NCBI RefSeq assembly: GCF_009601765.2
Contig: NZ_CP045699.1
Span: forward strand, 1,488,001 to 1,552,000
Length of the DNA: 64,000 nt
Direction of reading: 5' to 3'
From: Vibrio algicola
GTDB taxonomy: Bacteria; Pseudomonadota; Gammaproteobacteria; Enterobacterales; Vibrionaceae
How positions within the stretch are numbered: the stretch's first letter is position 1; the number at the start of each line of letters is the position of its first letter. The position numbers were made by a program, and so were the translations under genes. The notes below the pieces were generated by a model. That model made no database searches. It was given only the letters and a program-made list of their open reading frames with translations, and was not told the origin of the DNA. Shown one piece after another: positions 1 through 11,642 of this stretch.

Positions 1-772
1 CGCTGTGCATCCAAGTATTCACATAAGGGGTATCGTGAGCGCAGCAAGATTGAGCGATTTCATTTTCATGGTGCGGGAATTGCAGATCAGAACCGCCACC
101 ATGAATATCAAAATGTTGGCCTAAAATAGACGAGTTCATGGCCGAACATTCAATATGCCAACCAGGGCGACCAGGCCCCCAAGGTGATTCCCATGTTGGC
201 TCACCAGGTTTAGACATTTTCCACACTACGAAATCCATCGGGCTGCGTTTAGCGCTGTCGATATCAACACGAGCACCAGCTTGCAGTTGCTCGAGATCTT
301 GACCGGATAATTTGCCGTATTGTTCAAATTTTTTCACTTCAAACATCACATCACCATTGCTGGCAACATAAGCAAAACCACGTTCAATTAAACGTTCAAC
401 CAAGTCAATAATTTCTGAGATAAAACGAGTCGCACGAGGCTCAACATCAGGGCGTTTAATATTTAACGCATCGAAATCGGCGTACATTTCTTCAATTAAA
501 CGCTCAGTCAATGAATCGCAAGTTTCTTTGTTTTCCGCTGCGCGGTTGATGATTTTATCGTCAATGTCGGTAATGTTACGCACAAACGTTAGGTCGTAGC
601 CTAAAAAGCGTAAATAGCGTGAAATAACATCAAAAGAGACAAAAGTACGACCATGACCAATATGACAGAGATCGTAGATGGTTACCCCACAAACATACAT
701 GCCAATCTTGCCAGCATGAATGGGTTTGAATTCCTCTTTCTGTCGGGTCAATGTGTTATATATTCTTAACAT
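1..772 (-). CDS. cysS: Cysteine--tRNA ligase, N-terminal part (cut by window edge)
   Basis: Charges tRNA-Cys with cysteine in the cytoplasm. The leftward frame starts at ATG 772-770 (MLRIYNTL) and runs off the left edge, so about 257 of the usual ~460 residues are present. Visible class I synthetase signs are the zinc cysteine in MYVCGVT, the HIGH motif in CHIGHGRTF, the TDIDDKI segment, and the zinc-binding [14 protein letters not shown] block. The KMSKS loop and anticodon-binding region lie outside the window. It is divergent from ppiB, an arrangement familiar from Vibrio genomes. The identification is firm. Confidence 0.96.
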   Translation of the reverse strand, partial: MLRIYNTLTRQKEEFKPIHAGKIGMYVCGVTIYDLCHIGHGRTFVSFDVISRYLRFLGYDLTFVRNITDIDDKIINRAAENKETCDSLTERLIEEMYADFDALNIKRPDVEPRATRFISEIIDLVERLIERGFAYVASNGDVMFEVKKFEQYGKLSGQDLEQLQAGARVDIDSAKRSPMDFVVWKMSKPGEPTWESPWGPGRPGWHIECSAMNSSILGQHFDIHGGGSDLQFPHHENEIAQSCCAHDTPYVNTWMHS

Positions 773-920
773 GATCTCTATCTATTGATTGGGTAAAAAT
801 TCAAGTTTTTCATTATACTCAAAGCGGCGATTAAGTCGATAACCTCAAGCCTTTTCTGGTGCTTGATCGGCTCTTTTTTAAGCAGCATAGCGACAAATGT
901 TATTCCTAAGTGGCTTACGG

Positions 921-948
921 TTGCTTTCACCCCGAGTTACTATAAAAT
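921..948 (+). promoter_or_regulatory. Putative sigma-70 promoter of ppiB
   Basis: A -35-like TTGCTT (921-926) and a -10-like TAAAAT (943-948) are separated by 16 bases, about 70 bases upstream of the ppiB start. This is read by eye only. Confidence 0.4.
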
Positions 949-1018
949 TACCCTTACTCACTTCTCCTATACTTATGTAACAAAGTATAGATTTAATCAA
1001 GAACGAAAGGACTACACC

Positions 1019-1513
1019 ATGATCATCCTGCACACCAACTTCGGCGATATTAAAATTCAGTTAAACGAAGAAAAAGCACCACTAACCAGTGCTAACTTCC
1101 TACAATATTGTCAAGATGGCTTCTACGACAACACGCTTTTCCACCGTGTTATCGACGGATTTATGGTTCAAGGCGGCGGCATGACTTCTGGCCTAAAAGA
1201 AAAAACCACTCGCGCAACAATCAAAAATGAAGCTAACAATGGCCTAAGCAACAAAACCGGTACACTTGCTATGGCACGTACAAACGAACCACATTCTGCT
1301 AGCTCTCAGTTCTTCATCAACGTCAATGACAACACTTTCCTTGATTTCCAATCTGAATCAATGAACGGTTGGGGTTACTGCGTATTTGCTGAAGTAGTTG
1401 AAGGTATGGACATCGTTGAAAAAATTAAAAATGTAAACACTGGCTCTTACGGTATGCACCAAGATGTACCACTAGAAGACGTACTGATCACGAGTACCAC
1501 TATCGAAGCTTAA
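1019..1513 (+). CDS. ppiB: Peptidyl-prolyl cis-trans isomerase B (cyclophilin)
   Basis: A cytoplasmic cyclophilin that catalyses cis-trans isomerisation of X-Pro bonds during folding. I start it at ATG 1019 ([12 protein letters not shown]), preceded by a GAAAGGA ribosome site, giving 164 residues, the usual PpiB length. The reading frame stays open further upstream but that part does not resemble the family. Cyclophilin signatures are [14 protein letters not shown], with the catalytic arginine, and [11 protein letters not shown]; a substrate-pocket tryptophan is present in MNGWGY. No signal peptide is seen, which favours PpiB over periplasmic PpiA. It lies between cysS and lpxH and is followed by a strong terminator. 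Confidence 0.95.
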   Translation: MIILHTNFGDIKIQLNEEKAPLTSANFLQYCQDGFYDNTLFHRVIDGFMVQGGGMTSGLKEKTTRATIKNEANNGLSNKTGTLAMARTNEPHSASSQFFINVNDNTFLDFQSESMNGWGYCVFAEVVEGMDIVEKIKNVNTGSYGMHQDVPLEDVLITSTTIEA

Positions 1514-1528
1514 TAGTTTCATTGCCGT

Positions 1529-1558
1529 AAAAAGGAGAGGCTATGTTCTCTCCTTTTT
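1529..1558 (+). terminator. Rho-independent terminator after ppiB
   Basis: An 11-bp perfect inverted repeat (AAAAAGGAGAG / CTCTCCTTTTT) with an 8-base loop ends in a T run just after the ppiB stop. Confidence 0.85.
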
Positions 1559-1601
1559 ATTCAATTTCCTCTTTCTAAAATTCCCAAATACATAGGCCTC
1601 A

Positions 1602-2342
1602 ATGAGCACGCTTTTTATTGCAGATTTGCACCTCTCTCCATTACGTCCTGATATTACGGATTGTTTTCTGCATTTTATGCAAACCGAAGCACCACAAGCG
1701 CAAGCCTTATATGTATTAGGCGATTTATTTGAATTTTGGATCGGTGATGATGATGACACCCCGTTCAACCACACGATTAAACAAGCATTTTCGAGCTTAA
1801 CCAAACAAGGGGTTAAGTGTTACTTTATTCAAGGAAATCGTGATTTTTTACTGGGTAAACGATTTTGTCAGCAAACTGGCGTAACCTTGCTTGACGATGT
1901 GTGTTTAATTGATTTATACGGCATTCCAACGGTCATTTTGCATGGTGATACCTTGTGCACTATGGATGAAAACTACCAAAAATTCCGCGCTCGCGTGCAT
2001 CAACCTTGGCTACAGTTCTTATTCAATCATATCCCATTATTCATTCGCCAAAAAATTGTGTCTCACGTACAAAATAAAGCCAAACAAGTTAAGCAAACCA
2101 AACAAATGAATATAATGGATGTCACGCCCAGTGAAGTGATTGCGGTATTAGAATCCTACCAAGTAACGCAGATGATCCACGGCCATACACACCGTCCATT
2201 GGTGCATCAACTTCAGACCAAACAAGGCAACGCCACCCGGATTGTATTAGGCGATTGGTATGAGCAAGGGTCAGTTTTAGTTTGCACTCCTGAATCAACA
2301 TCGCTACAAACTCGCCGTTTTATCTCCCAAAGCGACCGATAA
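1602..2342 (+). CDS. lpxH: UDP-2,3-diacylglucosamine diphosphatase
   Basis: Hydrolyses UDP-2,3-diacylglucosamine to lipid X and UMP, a step of lipid A synthesis at the inner face of the cytoplasmic membrane. The 246-residue protein carries the calcineurin-type metallophosphatase motifs in order: FIADLHLS near the N-terminus, [33 protein letters not shown] and, near the C-terminus, IHGHTHRP. These supply the two-metal ligands. Length and N-terminus fit E. coli LpxH closely. It follows ppiB with a terminator between, so it may have its own weak promoter. The sequence before the ATG holds only a short AGG. Confidence 0.95.
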   Translation: MSTLFIADLHLSPLRPDITDCFLHFMQTEAPQAQALYVLGDLFEFWIGDDDDTPFNHTIKQAFSSLTKQGVKCYFIQGNRDFLLGKRFCQQTGVTLLDDVCLIDLYGIPTVILHGDTLCTMDENYQKFRARVHQPWLQFLFNHIPLFIRQKIVSHVQNKAKQVKQTKQMNIMDVTPSEVIAVLESYQVTQMIHGHTHRPLVHQLQTKQGNATRIVLGDWYEQGSVLVCTPESTSLQTRRFISQSDR

Positions 2343-2535
2343 TCCAGCATCTAAATAACTAACACAAAGGCAGTTCACAAAATACTGTTGTTAAAATAGT
2401 AAATGCAATCGTTTTCATATATGGTCCAAGCGTATTTCGTTATTGTCGCGTGTTGAACTCATACACGAACCGGTTATATCCACTACACTGTTGATATTAC
2501 CAAGCGATATTTACAAAAATAAAAGAGATGAGCAG

Positions 2536-3768
2536 ATGTACTCTTACATTGCACGCCAGCCTATTGTTGATCTAGACAGTTCCATCGTAGCTTACGAGTT
2601 ATTATTTCGTGAGAGCTTAGTTAATACCTTTCCGCAGATGGATCCCGACAAAGCCACCAGCCGGTTATTGATCGAGCATTTCTTTTTGACCAATGTGAAA
2701 GATATTGATCGCCAGATATTCTTGGTCAATTTCCCATATCAAAGCTTAATTGAACAAATGCCTACTCTATTTCCATCTGAGTTATTAATGATCGAAGTAT
2801 TGGAAGACTGTCCGCCCAATGACGAACTCTTTGACGCGATACAATCCTTGCACAGCAAAGGCTATCGCATCGTATTAGATGATTTTGTGCCTTCGGATAA
2901 ATGGCAACGTTTCTTACCTTTTATTACCTTAATTAAATTTGATATTCGCCAGTTCAGCATTGCTGAGGCGCAAGTTTTTATGCATCAAAACAAGGCATTT
3001 AAGCTAAAATATCTGGCAGAAAAAATTGAAGATGATAGCGAATTTCAAGCTTGTATTCAGGCAGGATTCCACTACTTTCAAGGCTATCACTTTCATCGAC
3101 CTGAAATCATCCGAAAACGCCGGATTGAATCGGCCTCTTTTATGATTGAAGAGCTCAAACAAGCTGTGCAACAAGATATTATTGACTGTGATTATGTCGC
3201 CCATTTAATTGAAAATGACATCACTATGACCTATAAGTTGATGCATTTTATGACTGCGCACCACCCAAGTACGTTTGTCTCAGTGCAACAATCATTACAG
3301 TTACTTGGCAATGAAAATATCAAATTATTTATCTCGCTATCAATAATTGCTGAGCATGATTCGGTACCGTCACCTTATTATCAATCGTCGATGCAACGCG
3401 CTCAATGCTGTTTTCAATTAGCAAAACTCAGCCCACTCGAAATAGATGCTGATCAGGCTTACTTTATTGGTATGTTTTCACAACTGGATAAATTGTTTGA
3501 ACAACCTTTGGCCGATTTAATCCAATCGCTACCACTGACCTCAGCGGCCAAACTTGCCTTAACTCAACAACAGGGAATACTGGGCGATATATTAAAACTT
3601 GCGCTTGCCTTAGAAAACAATCAAGCCGACAATATCGTCAATTTAAGCGCTACATTATCACTTGAAACCCATCAGGCTTTGCAGGTTTTTGCTCAAGCTA
3701 ATGATTGGTCCACCCCAGAATTTCGTTATCTTGATATCGACACTTCGGTATCGGGTTTAAAACAATAA
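2536..3768 (+). CDS. EAL-HDOD signalling protein (CdgJ-like c-di-GMP phosphodiesterase family)
   Basis: Two domains are visible: an EAL domain (about residues 1-195) and an HDOD domain (about 200-395). I start at ATG 2536 ([12 protein letters not shown]), the usual family N-terminus, giving 410 residues; the frame is open upstream but only from a TTG. EAL residues needed for catalysis appear kept: Glu in AYELLFRE, Asn in LVNFPYQ, Glu in MIEVLED, the pair in LDDF, Lys in IKFD, Glu in AEKIED and Gln in FQGYHFHRP. The loop after LDDF is VPSDKW rather than the usual GTGYSS type, so activity is uncertain. Members of this YuxH-like family influence motility and biofilm through c-di-GMP in Vibrio. 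It is 10 bases from ychJ and probably cotranscribed. Confidence 0.85.
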   Translation: MYSYIARQPIVDLDSSIVAYELLFRESLVNTFPQMDPDKATSRLLIEHFFLTNVKDIDRQIFLVNFPYQSLIEQMPTLFPSELLMIEVLEDCPPNDELFDAIQSLHSKGYRIVLDDFVPSDKWQRFLPFITLIKFDIRQFSIAEAQVFMHQNKAFKLKYLAEKIEDDSEFQACIQAGFHYFQGYHFHRPEIIRKRRIESASFMIEELKQAVQQDIIDCDYVAHLIENDITMTYKLMHFMTAHHPSTFVSVQQSLQLLGNENIKLFISLSIIAEHDSVPSPYYQSSMQRAQCCFQLAKLSPLEIDADQAYFIGMFSQLDKLFEQPLADLIQSLPLTSAAKLALTQQQGILGDILKLALALENNQADNIVNLSATLSLETHQALQVFAQANDWSTPEFRYLDIDTSVSGLKQ

Positions 3769-3778
3769 GAGATCGATT

Positions 3779-4282
3779 ATGCTTTGCCCTTGTTGCAGTA
3801 ACATCCCCTATTCACAATGCTGTCAGCCTATTCATAATGATGTGACATTAGCCAAGCAGCCCGAGCAATTAATGCGTGCTCGCTATAGTGCTCATGTCCT
3901 GAAATTAGTCGATTTTGTGGTGGATACCTATCATTCATCCTGCCAAGCTCCTGCGCAGCGTGCCGCGATTGCAGAATCAATTGAAAGCCAGTGGTGCCGT
4001 TTAGAAGTCGTCGCCGCGAGTTCGGTCAATAACGACCAAGGTTATGTCGAATTTAAAGCTTACTTTATGGAAGGAGAGAACGAATTTTGTTTGCACGAAC
4101 GTTCACGATTTATTAAAGAAAATGGACTTTGGACTTACATTGATGGTTTTATGCCACAATCACCCCAGTTAACTCAAAGCGATGATCCTCGATTAAATCA
4201 AAGCATTCAAAGCTTAAAAGTGGGTCGTAATGATCCGTGTATTTGTGGCAGTGGTAAGAAATTTAAGAAGTGTTGCGGTTAA
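3779..4282 (+). CDS. ychJ: YchJ family SEC-C motif protein (UPF0225)
   Basis: A 167-residue protein with the YchJ layout: an N-terminal Cys-rich zinc motif ([15 protein letters not shown]), a central NTF2-like region with RARYSAHV and RSRFI, and a C-terminal SEC-C zinc motif ([15 protein letters not shown]). SEC-C motifs resemble the SecB-binding tail of SecA, but the function of YchJ is not established. It begins 10 bases after the EAL-HDOD gene and ends before a strong terminator. Confidence 0.88.
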   Translation: MLCPCCSNIPYSQCCQPIHNDVTLAKQPEQLMRARYSAHVLKLVDFVVDTYHSSCQAPAQRAAIAESIESQWCRLEVVAASSVNNDQGYVEFKAYFMEGENEFCLHERSRFIKENGLWTYIDGFMPQSPQLTQSDDPRLNQSIQSLKVGRNDPCICGSGKKFKKCCG

Positions 4283-4306
4283 TACCATTTGTGCTTCACT
4301 TTAATC

Positions 4307-4358
4307 TAAAAATGCCCAGACTCTTTACCTATCAGTTAAAGAGAGCTGGGCATTTTTT
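4307..4358. terminator. Bidirectional terminator between ychJ and the emrB-like gene
   Basis: A long imperfect inverted repeat (AAAATGCCCAGA.CTCTTTA / TAAAGAG.CTGGGCATTTT) with A and T runs on the two flanks, placed between convergent genes. Confidence 0.85.
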
Positions 4359-4395
4359 ATATCATATTCATAGCAATAAATTTGTCGTCTATTCG

Positions 4396-5916
4396 TTATT
4401 GCTTACTCGGCTTTTTAAATAAAAATAACAACGGCAACATGAACAAACAGACAAACATCATCAAACGATAATCTTGTAAATAACCTAAAATAGCCGCTTG
4501 TCGGTTCACTTCTGCATCGATCGATAACAAGCCTGCTTGAGTCGAAATATTGTATAATCCATGCTCCGATGCCATTTTAAGCGGCAAACTGAATGGGGTA
4601 ATAAATTGCGAAAATGACTCATGATTGATCTGCACTCGATGCGCCAGATAAGTGGTTACCACCGAGATCCCAATACTACTACCAATATTTCGGATCAGGC
4701 TATAAAACGCAGTGCCTTCGGTCCTATAGTGTGTGGGTAGCGTAGAGAATGTCATGGTGGATAATGGCACAAACACCAAACCTAAACCGAGTCCTTGTAC
4801 TACACCGGTTCGAATAATATCCCACGAACTGACTTCAGCCGTAAATAACGTCATCTCCCATAATGAGAAAATCATTAAGCACACACCAATAAACATCAGA
4901 TAACGTAGGTCGACCTTACGAGCCACTCGTCCTACTATCATCATGCTGGTCATGGTACCAAAACCGCGAGGCGTTAAAAGGAAACCAACATCCAACACAG
5001 GATAACCCATCAAACTTTGCATAAAGGGTGGTAATAATGCCATGGTAGCAAGCAGCACCACCCCCATCATAAAACCAATTGTTACCCCAACCACAAAGTT
5101 GCGGTCTTTAAACATAGTCGGCTCTAAAAATGGCTTTTTGGCAGTAAACATGTGGACCAAAAACATATACAGCGTGATCGCGGCTAATGCACATTCAATC
5201 ACGATTTCCATACTTGAGAACCAGTTTTGCGACTCGCCTCGATCCAGAAATAATTGTAATGAGCCAATCGCCACCGCTATTAACGCAAAGCCGAACATAT
5301 CGAATTTTCGTTTCGCATCCAACGAGGTTTCTTTCACATAAGCGGCAATACCAAACCAAGCCAAAGCGCCAAATGGGATATTAATATAAAACACCCAACG
5401 CCAGTTATAATACTCGGTTAACCAACCGCCAAGTGAAGGCCCCAAAATCGGCCCCACCATCACGCCCATGCCCCACAATGCCATTGCAGATCCATGTTGC
5501 TCTTTCGGATAAGTATCTAACATCACCGCTTGAGATAACGGTACTAAACTGGCACCAAATACCCCTTGCAGCAAACGAAACGTAATTATTTGATCAAGCG
5601 ATTGCGCCGCGCCACATAGGGCCGAAGCTAAGGTGAAACCAATCACAGAAAAAATAAACAGGCGCTTACGGCCAATTTTAGCGGCAACAAACCCCGTCAT
5701 CGGCATCGCAATTGCCGACGCAACAATATACGAGGTTAATACCCAAGATATTTGATCTTGAGTCGCGCCCATCGCGCCTTGCATGTGTGGCAGAGCAACG
5801 TTGGCAATAGTGGTATCTAATGCTTGCATTATGGTGGCAAGCATCACCGAGAAAGTGATCAGTAGTCGTTTCGACTTCAAATCTTTTTCTTCTTGGCTGA
5901 CAATAATTTGGCTCAT
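4396..5916 (-). CDS. DHA2-family multidrug efflux MFS permease (EmrB-like)
   Basis: An inner-membrane proton-coupled drug exporter of 506 residues with about 14 hydrophobic segments, typical of the DHA2 (EmrB/QacA) family. Family motifs include LDTTIANVALPHMQG in the first helix, the loop motif GRKRLF, and GPILGPSLGGWLTE with NWRWVFYINIPFG in helices 5 and 6. It is the last gene of a marR-emrA-emrB operon, 24 bases after the fusion protein, with a GAGG ribosome site. The pair should work with a TolC-type outer-membrane channel encoded elsewhere. Vibrio VceAB is a close functional comparison. The substrates cannot be read from sequence. Confidence 0.92.
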   Translation of the reverse strand: MSQIIVSQEEKDLKSKRLLITFSVMLATIMQALDTTIANVALPHMQGAMGATQDQISWVLTSYIVASAIAMPMTGFVAAKIGRKRLFIFSVIGFTLASALCGAAQSLDQIITFRLLQGVFGASLVPLSQAVMLDTYPKEQHGSAMALWGMGVMVGPILGPSLGGWLTEYYNWRWVFYINIPFGALAWFGIAAYVKETSLDAKRKFDMFGFALIAVAIGSLQLFLDRGESQNWFSSMEIVIECALAAITLYMFLVHMFTAKKPFLEPTMFKDRNFVVGVTIGFMMGVVLLATMALLPPFMQSLMGYPVLDVGFLLTPRGFGTMTSMMIVGRVARKVDLRYLMFIGVCLMIFSLWEMTLFTAEVSSWDIIRTGVVQGLGLGLVFVPLSTMTFSTLPTHYRTEGTAFYSLIRNIGSSIGISVVTTYLAHRVQINHESFSQFITPFSLPLKMASEHGLYNISTQAGLLSIDAEVNRQAAILGYLQDYRLMMFVCLFMLPLLFLFKKPSKQ

Positions 5917-5940
5917 TTAAACCTCGGACTGATTCAATAA

Positions 5941-7032
5941 TTACAGGTCTAAATGGCGTTCATTTTGGGTATCAACCGTCACTGTGGCACTCATACCCGC
6001 ACGCAGTTGTGGTGCATCTTTTTGTGGCGTAATTTGAATACGGATAGGTAAACGTTGGGTCACTTTCACCCAGTTACCGGTTGCGTTTTGCGCAGGGATC
6101 ACAGAGTACTCGGCGCCGGTGGCGGGACTAATACTTTTGACATGACCTGTCCATTGATTATCAGGCGCGTAATCGACATCAATAGCCACTTTTTGACCTA
6201 CTTTTACATTGGTCATTTCTTTTTCCGTAAAGTTCGCTTCAATCCAAAGGTGAGTATTAGCAACCAGTAACATAGTGGTGTTATTTGGTGAAATATACTG
6301 ACCTTTTTTCATCACCTTAGAAACTACACCGTCTGCTGGGGCGCGTAATTCAACGTGTTGCAAGTTATATTTGGCTTGGGCTAATTGCGCCTGTGCCAAT
6401 TTGTATTTAGGGTGTAGTTCAACAGGACGTTCGATATCGCCCCCTAAACTTTCCGCAATTTGTTTTAACTGGGTTTTAAACATATTGGTTTGAAGTTGAA
6501 ATAATAACGATTTATTTTCCGCTGCTTCATATTCTGCTTGCGATGAATACTTTTTCTGCCATAAATCGTATTGACGCTTTTCTTCACGTTTCGCGAAGTT
6601 ATATTGGTTTTCTGATACGGCTAAGTTAGCCAGTTTACTCTTGTATTCAGCCTTAGTGGTCAGCAGCCCAGTGCGTACATCATCAAGGTGAGAACGCGCT
6701 TGTTGAACCGCAATTTTATACGGCTTTGCATCTATGGTGAGCAATAGTTGACCGGATTTAACCTGTTGATTTTCTTTTACCAATACTTTAGTGACACGTC
6801 CTGGTACTTCAACATTAATCAATGTTTTATCCGCTTTAACATAGGCATTGTCGGTTTCAACATAACGACCACCAGTCAAATAGATAAAACCACTGCCCGC
6901 AATAATAAGAAGAGGCACGACAAAAAGGAGGACAACACGTTTCGCTTTCTTCTTAGGGCTTTTCACTGCTGGCGATAGAGATTCAACCGTCTTTGTTTCA
7001 GGTGAGTCATTATCGGTAGATGGCTTAGTCAT
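5941..7032 (-). CDS. HlyD/EmrA-type membrane fusion protein of an efflux pump
   Basis: A periplasmic adaptor of 363 residues linking the EmrB-like permease to the outer-membrane channel. Visible parts are a basic cytoplasmic N-terminus (KSPKKKAKR), one membrane segment (about residues 33-52), the first lipoyl half with TDNAYVKADKTLINVEVPGRV, an alpha-helical hairpin (about 110-210), the second lipoyl half (LRAPADGVVSKV), and a beta-barrel with ANFTEKEM. All are standard for EmrA/VceA. It sits between the marR and emrB-like genes in one operon. Confidence 0.92.
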   Translation of the reverse strand: MTKPSTDNDSPETKTVESLSPAVKSPKKKAKRVVLLFVVPLLIIAGSGFIYLTGGRYVETDNAYVKADKTLINVEVPGRVTKVLVKENQQVKSGQLLLTIDAKPYKIAVQQARSHLDDVRTGLLTTKAEYKSKLANLAVSENQYNFAKREEKRQYDLWQKKYSSQAEYEAAENKSLLFQLQTNMFKTQLKQIAESLGGDIERPVELHPKYKLAQAQLAQAKYNLQHVELRAPADGVVSKVMKKGQYISPNNTTMLLVANTHLWIEANFTEKEMTNVKVGQKVAIDVDYAPDNQWTGHVKSISPATGAEYSVIPAQNATGNWVKVTQRLPIRIQITPQKDAPQLRAGMSATVTVDTQNERHLDL

Positions 7033-7050
7033 ATATAAATATTTCCAAAG

Positions 7051-7473
7051 TTAATAAGACGGTAAGTTTTTATGGATACGTTCTAATGTTTGTACAAAGG
7101 CTTCAATCTCTGTTTCAGATAACCCTTCTAAAGCATTGGCCCATACTCGGCTTCCAGCCATTTGAATATGATCGAGTTCTGGTTGTGCAGCTGGCAATAA
7201 ATAAATCAAATAGGCGCGGCGATCACTAGGATTTGGGCGTCGTTCAATCAACCCCGTTTCTACTAATTGATCGATAATTCGCCCTAATGTCATAGGTTTA
7301 ATTTCGAGCAATTCAGCCAACTCGACCTGTTTGATCCCTTCATGGCGAGAAATCAAACTTAATGCTCTGGCTTGCGCTAAAGTCATTTCGCCCATCGCGG
7401 GATCGCTTTGAAATTCATGTCGAATCAAACGCGAAACGTCTGATAATAAATACCCAATCGGTGCCCTAGCCAT
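7051..7473 (-). CDS. MarR-family transcriptional regulator of the efflux operon
   Basis: A 140-residue winged-helix regulator, first gene of the efflux operon. The helix-turn-helix is seen in GIKQVELAELLEIKPMTL, and the wing in ERRPNPSDRRAYLIYL with the conserved DxR. The N-terminus (DVSRLIRHEFQ) and C-terminal helices form the dimer region. An AAGG ribosome site precedes ATG 7473. By position and family it should repress its own operon and release DNA when a pump substrate binds; a matching palindrome lies in the promoter at 7552-7564. V. cholerae VceR belongs to another family (TetR), so direct equivalence is not implied. Confidence 0.9.
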   Translation of the reverse strand: MARAPIGYLLSDVSRLIRHEFQSDPAMGEMTLAQARALSLISRHEGIKQVELAELLEIKPMTLGRIIDQLVETGLIERRPNPSDRRAYLIYLLPAAQPELDHIQMAGSRVWANALEGLSETEIEAFVQTLERIHKNLPSY

Positions 7474-7547
7474 AAAAACCTTTGTATCAATTAGTTATGA
7501 TTGAATGAACATTTCACACTCATGATGACGTGCGGTAAGTCACACAT

Positions 7548-7576
7548 ATAGTAAGCATTGCTTATTAAATTTACAA
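7548..7576 (-). promoter_or_regulatory. Promoter of the efflux operon with a palindromic MarR-type operator in the spacer
   Basis: On the minus strand, TTGTAA (7576-7571) and TACTAT (7553-7548) are spaced by 17 bases. The 13-base perfect palindrome TAAGCATTGCTTA (7552-7564) overlaps the -10 and fills most of the spacer, which is where a self-repressing MarR protein would bind. It lies about 75 bases before the marR start. Confidence 0.6.
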
Positions 7577-7612
7577 GCGTTTACTGCACAAGTGGGTAAT
7601 AAAAATAATAAC

Positions 7613-7655
7613 AGACAAAAAAATCGCTTAATGTCAGTAGACATTAAGCGATTTT
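7613..7655 (-). terminator. Rho-independent terminator of the his operon
   Basis: A 16-bp perfect inverted repeat (AAAATCGCTTAATGTC) with a 4-base loop, followed on the minus strand by a T run, 25 bases after the hisIE stop. Confidence 0.9.
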
Positions 7656-7680
7656 CTGATTGCTGATTTTTTATGCGGCG

Positions 7681-8360
7681 TTATTGATGACGTTCTTTCA
7701 GCTTATTAATCACATCGTTAAACGACAAGTCTTGGTCTTGCAGCAAAACAAATAAGTGATACATCAAATCAGCAGACTCACACACTAATTCCGCCTTGTC
7801 ACCCGACGTTGCCGCAAGCGCGACTTCAACGCCCTCTTCGCCCACTTTCTGCGAAATACGCTTAGTGCCACGGGCATATAAACTGGCAGTATAAGAGGAC
7901 TCGGGATCGGCACTCTTGCGGGCAGCCAATAACTGCTCAAGTTGATGAAGCCACACCAATTGACTTTCGCTGTGTTTACTCGGGTCAATTTGTTGGCCTG
8001 CATCAAAACATGTGGTGGTGCCAGTATGGCACGTTGGCCCAATCGGATTAACTTGGATTAATAAGGTGTCTTGATCGCAATCAAGCGCCACATTAACGAC
8101 ATTAAGCGAGTTACCCGACTCTTCACCTTTAGTCCACAAGCGTTGCTTGGTTCTTGAAAAGAAGGTGACTAAGCCGGTTTGCGCGGTTTTTTGCAGCGCG
8201 TCTGAGTTCATATAGCCGAGCATTAACACTTGGCTTGATTGAAAATCTTGCACTACAACTGGCAGTAATCCGTCGACTTTTTCCCAGTTAATTCGCGCCG
8301 TTAAAGTTGCACAATCCGATGCTTGAAATGCGCTAAGTTGATTTTGATTTGCTACTTCAC

Positions 8361-8364
<4 letters not shown>
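7681..8364 (-). CDS. hisI: Bifunctional phosphoribosyl-AMP cyclohydrolase / phosphoribosyl-ATP pyrophosphatase
   Basis: Carries out steps 2 and 3 of histidine synthesis. The 227-residue fusion has a HisI half (about residues 28-130) with the metal and catalytic blocks [19 protein letters not shown] and the cysteines of [12 protein letters not shown], and a HisE half (about 140-227) with YTASLY and the nucleotide-pyrophosphatase signature [13 protein letters not shown]. Length matches E. coli HisIE. It is the last gene of the operon; its ATG overlaps the hisF stop by four bases (ATGA), indicating translational coupling. Confidence 0.96.
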
Positions 8365-9871
<1,507 letters not shown>

Positions 9872-10525
9872 TTATCCATCTAATTCGAGAAAATTCTGGA
9901 TCAACTTAGATCCAGCTTTCGAGGAGCGTTCTGGGTGAAATTGCACCCCATAATAGTTGCCACTTTGCAACGCCGCGGTAAACGGCTGACCATAATCACA
10001 ACGGGCAATAGTATGATCACCAACTTGCATCGCATAACTATGCACAAAATAAAAATAACTCTCTGGCGAAATACCGTTAAACAATGGGTGTCCTGCCACC
10101 GGTTGAATTGTATTCCAACCCATGTGTGGCAATGGCAGATCGCCGCTGTCCATCAAACGAACTTCACCATCACACAAGCCAAGACACGCGACGTCTTGCG
10201 AGTTAGTTTGAGCGCCTTGCTGACCTTTTTCTTCTGATAACTTACCCAAAAGCTGCATGCCTAAACAAATGCCAAGTAAGGGCTTTTCGACTTGCTTAAC
10301 CAATTCGATGAGATTACGTTGCTGCAGGTTTTTCATCGCTTCCGATGCGGTGCCGACACCCGGTAAAAATAGCTTATCTGCCGCCAAAACCACCGCGGGA
10401 TCTTTAGAAATCGTGACCGTATAACCTAAGCGTTCAATCGCAAATCGTACCGATGACACATTGGCGCAGCCGGTATCAATAATCACGACTTTTTGATTGT
10501 TTATATCAGAGGATATTAGCGACAT
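9872..10525 (-). CDS. hisH: Imidazole glycerol phosphate synthase, glutaminase subunit
   Basis: A class I glutamine amidotransferase that feeds ammonia to HisF. The 217-residue protein has the catalytic cysteine in LLGICLGMQ, the oxyanion region in LFLPGVGTA and the His/Glu pair in [12 protein letters not shown]. The N-terminus is about ten residues longer than E. coli HisH ([11 protein letters not shown] before KVVIIDTG). Its ATG shares one base with the hisB stop. Confidence 0.95.
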   Translation of the reverse strand: MSLISSDINNQKVVIIDTGCANVSSVRFAIERLGYTVTISKDPAVVLAADKLFLPGVGTASEAMKNLQQRNLIELVKQVEKPLLGICLGMQLLGKLSEEKGQQGAQTNSQDVACLGLCDGEVRLMDSGDLPLPHMGWNTIQPVAGHPLFNGISPESYFYFVHSYAMQVGDHTIARCDYGQPFTAALQSGNYYGVQFHPERSSKAGSKLIQNFLELDG

Positions 10526-11598
10526 TAAAGCACCCCTTTACTGCTTGGCAGTTCATTACCTTCTACTTTTATTGCCTGACGCAAAGTACGACCAAAGGCT
10601 TTAAATAAGCTCTCGATGATGTGGTGATCATTATGCCCAGTAGAAGATAAGTGTAAGGTACACGCTAGCGTATCGGTGAGTGAACGGAAGAAGTGCACCA
10701 CCATCTCGGTTGATAGTTCGCCGACTTGCTCGCGGCTAAATTCAGCGTCAAATTTCAAATAAGGACGGCCAGATAAATCCAAACCGCATTGAGCTAAACA
10801 TTCATCCATTGGCAAACTAAAGCCAAAGCGACCAATACCGCGCTTATCACCTAATGCTTCTTTGAGTGCTTGACCCAGTGCTAAAGCCGTATCTTCTATG
10901 GTGTGGTGATCATCGATATGCAAATCCCCCTCCACCTCAACCACCATTTGAAAACCGCCATGAGTGGCAATTTGGTCGAGCATGTGATCAAAAAAGCCCA
11001 TACCGGTTGAAATGCTATTACCGCCCTGCTCATCGAGATTCACCGAGATTTTAATATCGGTTTCTTTGGTGGTACGGATCACGGTGGCTTTACGAGCATT
11101 GACGGTTAGGTCTTTTAGAATATCCAACCAGTTCATGCTTTCTGGGTTGTATTGAATACCGCGAATCGCCATATTTTCAGCCAGTTGTATATCAGTGGCG
11201 CGATCGCCAATCACAGCTGAGGTTTTGAAATCCACTTTTCCCGCTTGCAGATAATCTTTTACCATCCCCAGTTTCGGCTTACGGCAAGAACAATTATCAG
11301 CCTCAAAGTGTGGGCAGATCAACACATCATCAAACTTCACCCCTTGTGATGCGAAGATTTCCATCATCATATCGTGCGGCGCATCAAAATCCGCTTGCGG
11401 GTAACTGTCGGTACCTAACCCATCTTGATTGGTCACCATCACTAAACGATAACCGGCATCTTGCAGCTTTAATAATACGGGGATCACGTTTGGTTCAAAC
11501 TTAAGTTTGTCTAAACGGTCGACTTGAAAATCAACCGGAGGCTCAACAATTAAGGTGCCATCACGGTCGATAAAAAGAATTTTATTGGCTTGGCTCAC
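10525..11598 (-). CDS. hisB: Bifunctional histidinol-phosphatase / imidazoleglycerol-phosphate dehydratase
   Basis: Performs steps 6 and 8 of histidine synthesis. The N-terminal HAD phosphatase shows [13 protein letters not shown] and the zinc loop [14 protein letters not shown]; the C-terminal dehydratase shows the metal-binding [14 protein letters not shown] and [13 protein letters not shown] start at GTG 11598-11596 (VSQANKILF), because AAGGA lies seven bases upstream and the resulting 357 residues match E. coli HisB (355). The frame is open further upstream, but that part is read through an ERIC-like repeat and has no relatives in HisB. Confidence 0.93.
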   Translation of the reverse strand: MSQANKILFIDRDGTLIVEPPVDFQVDRLDKLKFEPNVIPVLLKLQDAGYRLVMVTNQDGLGTDSYPQADFDAPHDMMMEIFASQGVKFDDVLICPHFEADNCSCRKPKLGMVKDYLQAGKVDFKTSAVIGDRATDIQLAENMAIRGIQYNPESMNWLDILKDLTVNARKATVIRTTKETDIKISVNLDEQGGNSISTGMGFFDHMLDQIATHGGFQMVVEVEGDLHIDDHHTIEDTALALGQALKEALGDKRGIGRFGFSLPMDECLAQCGLDLSGRPYLKFDAEFSREQVGELSTEMVVHFFRSLTDTLACTLHLSSTGHNDHHIIESLFKAFGRTLRQAIKVEGNELPSSKGVL

Positions 11599-11642
11599 AT
11601 CGATTTCCTTCTCAGAGCTTACGGCAATCCTAGACTGCCGTG

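Noticed and set aside
863..1018. An N-terminal extension of PpiB.
   Set aside because: The frame is open but starts without a ribosome site, spans the likely promoter and adds sequence absent from PpiB.
1541..1804. Leftward 87-residue open frame over the start of lpxH.
   Set aside because: Shadow of lpxH on the opposite strand; begins inside a gene with clear catalytic motifs.
5042..5341. Rightward open frames inside the emrB-like gene.
   Set aside because: Antisense to a clear membrane-protein gene, without ribosome site or family resemblance.
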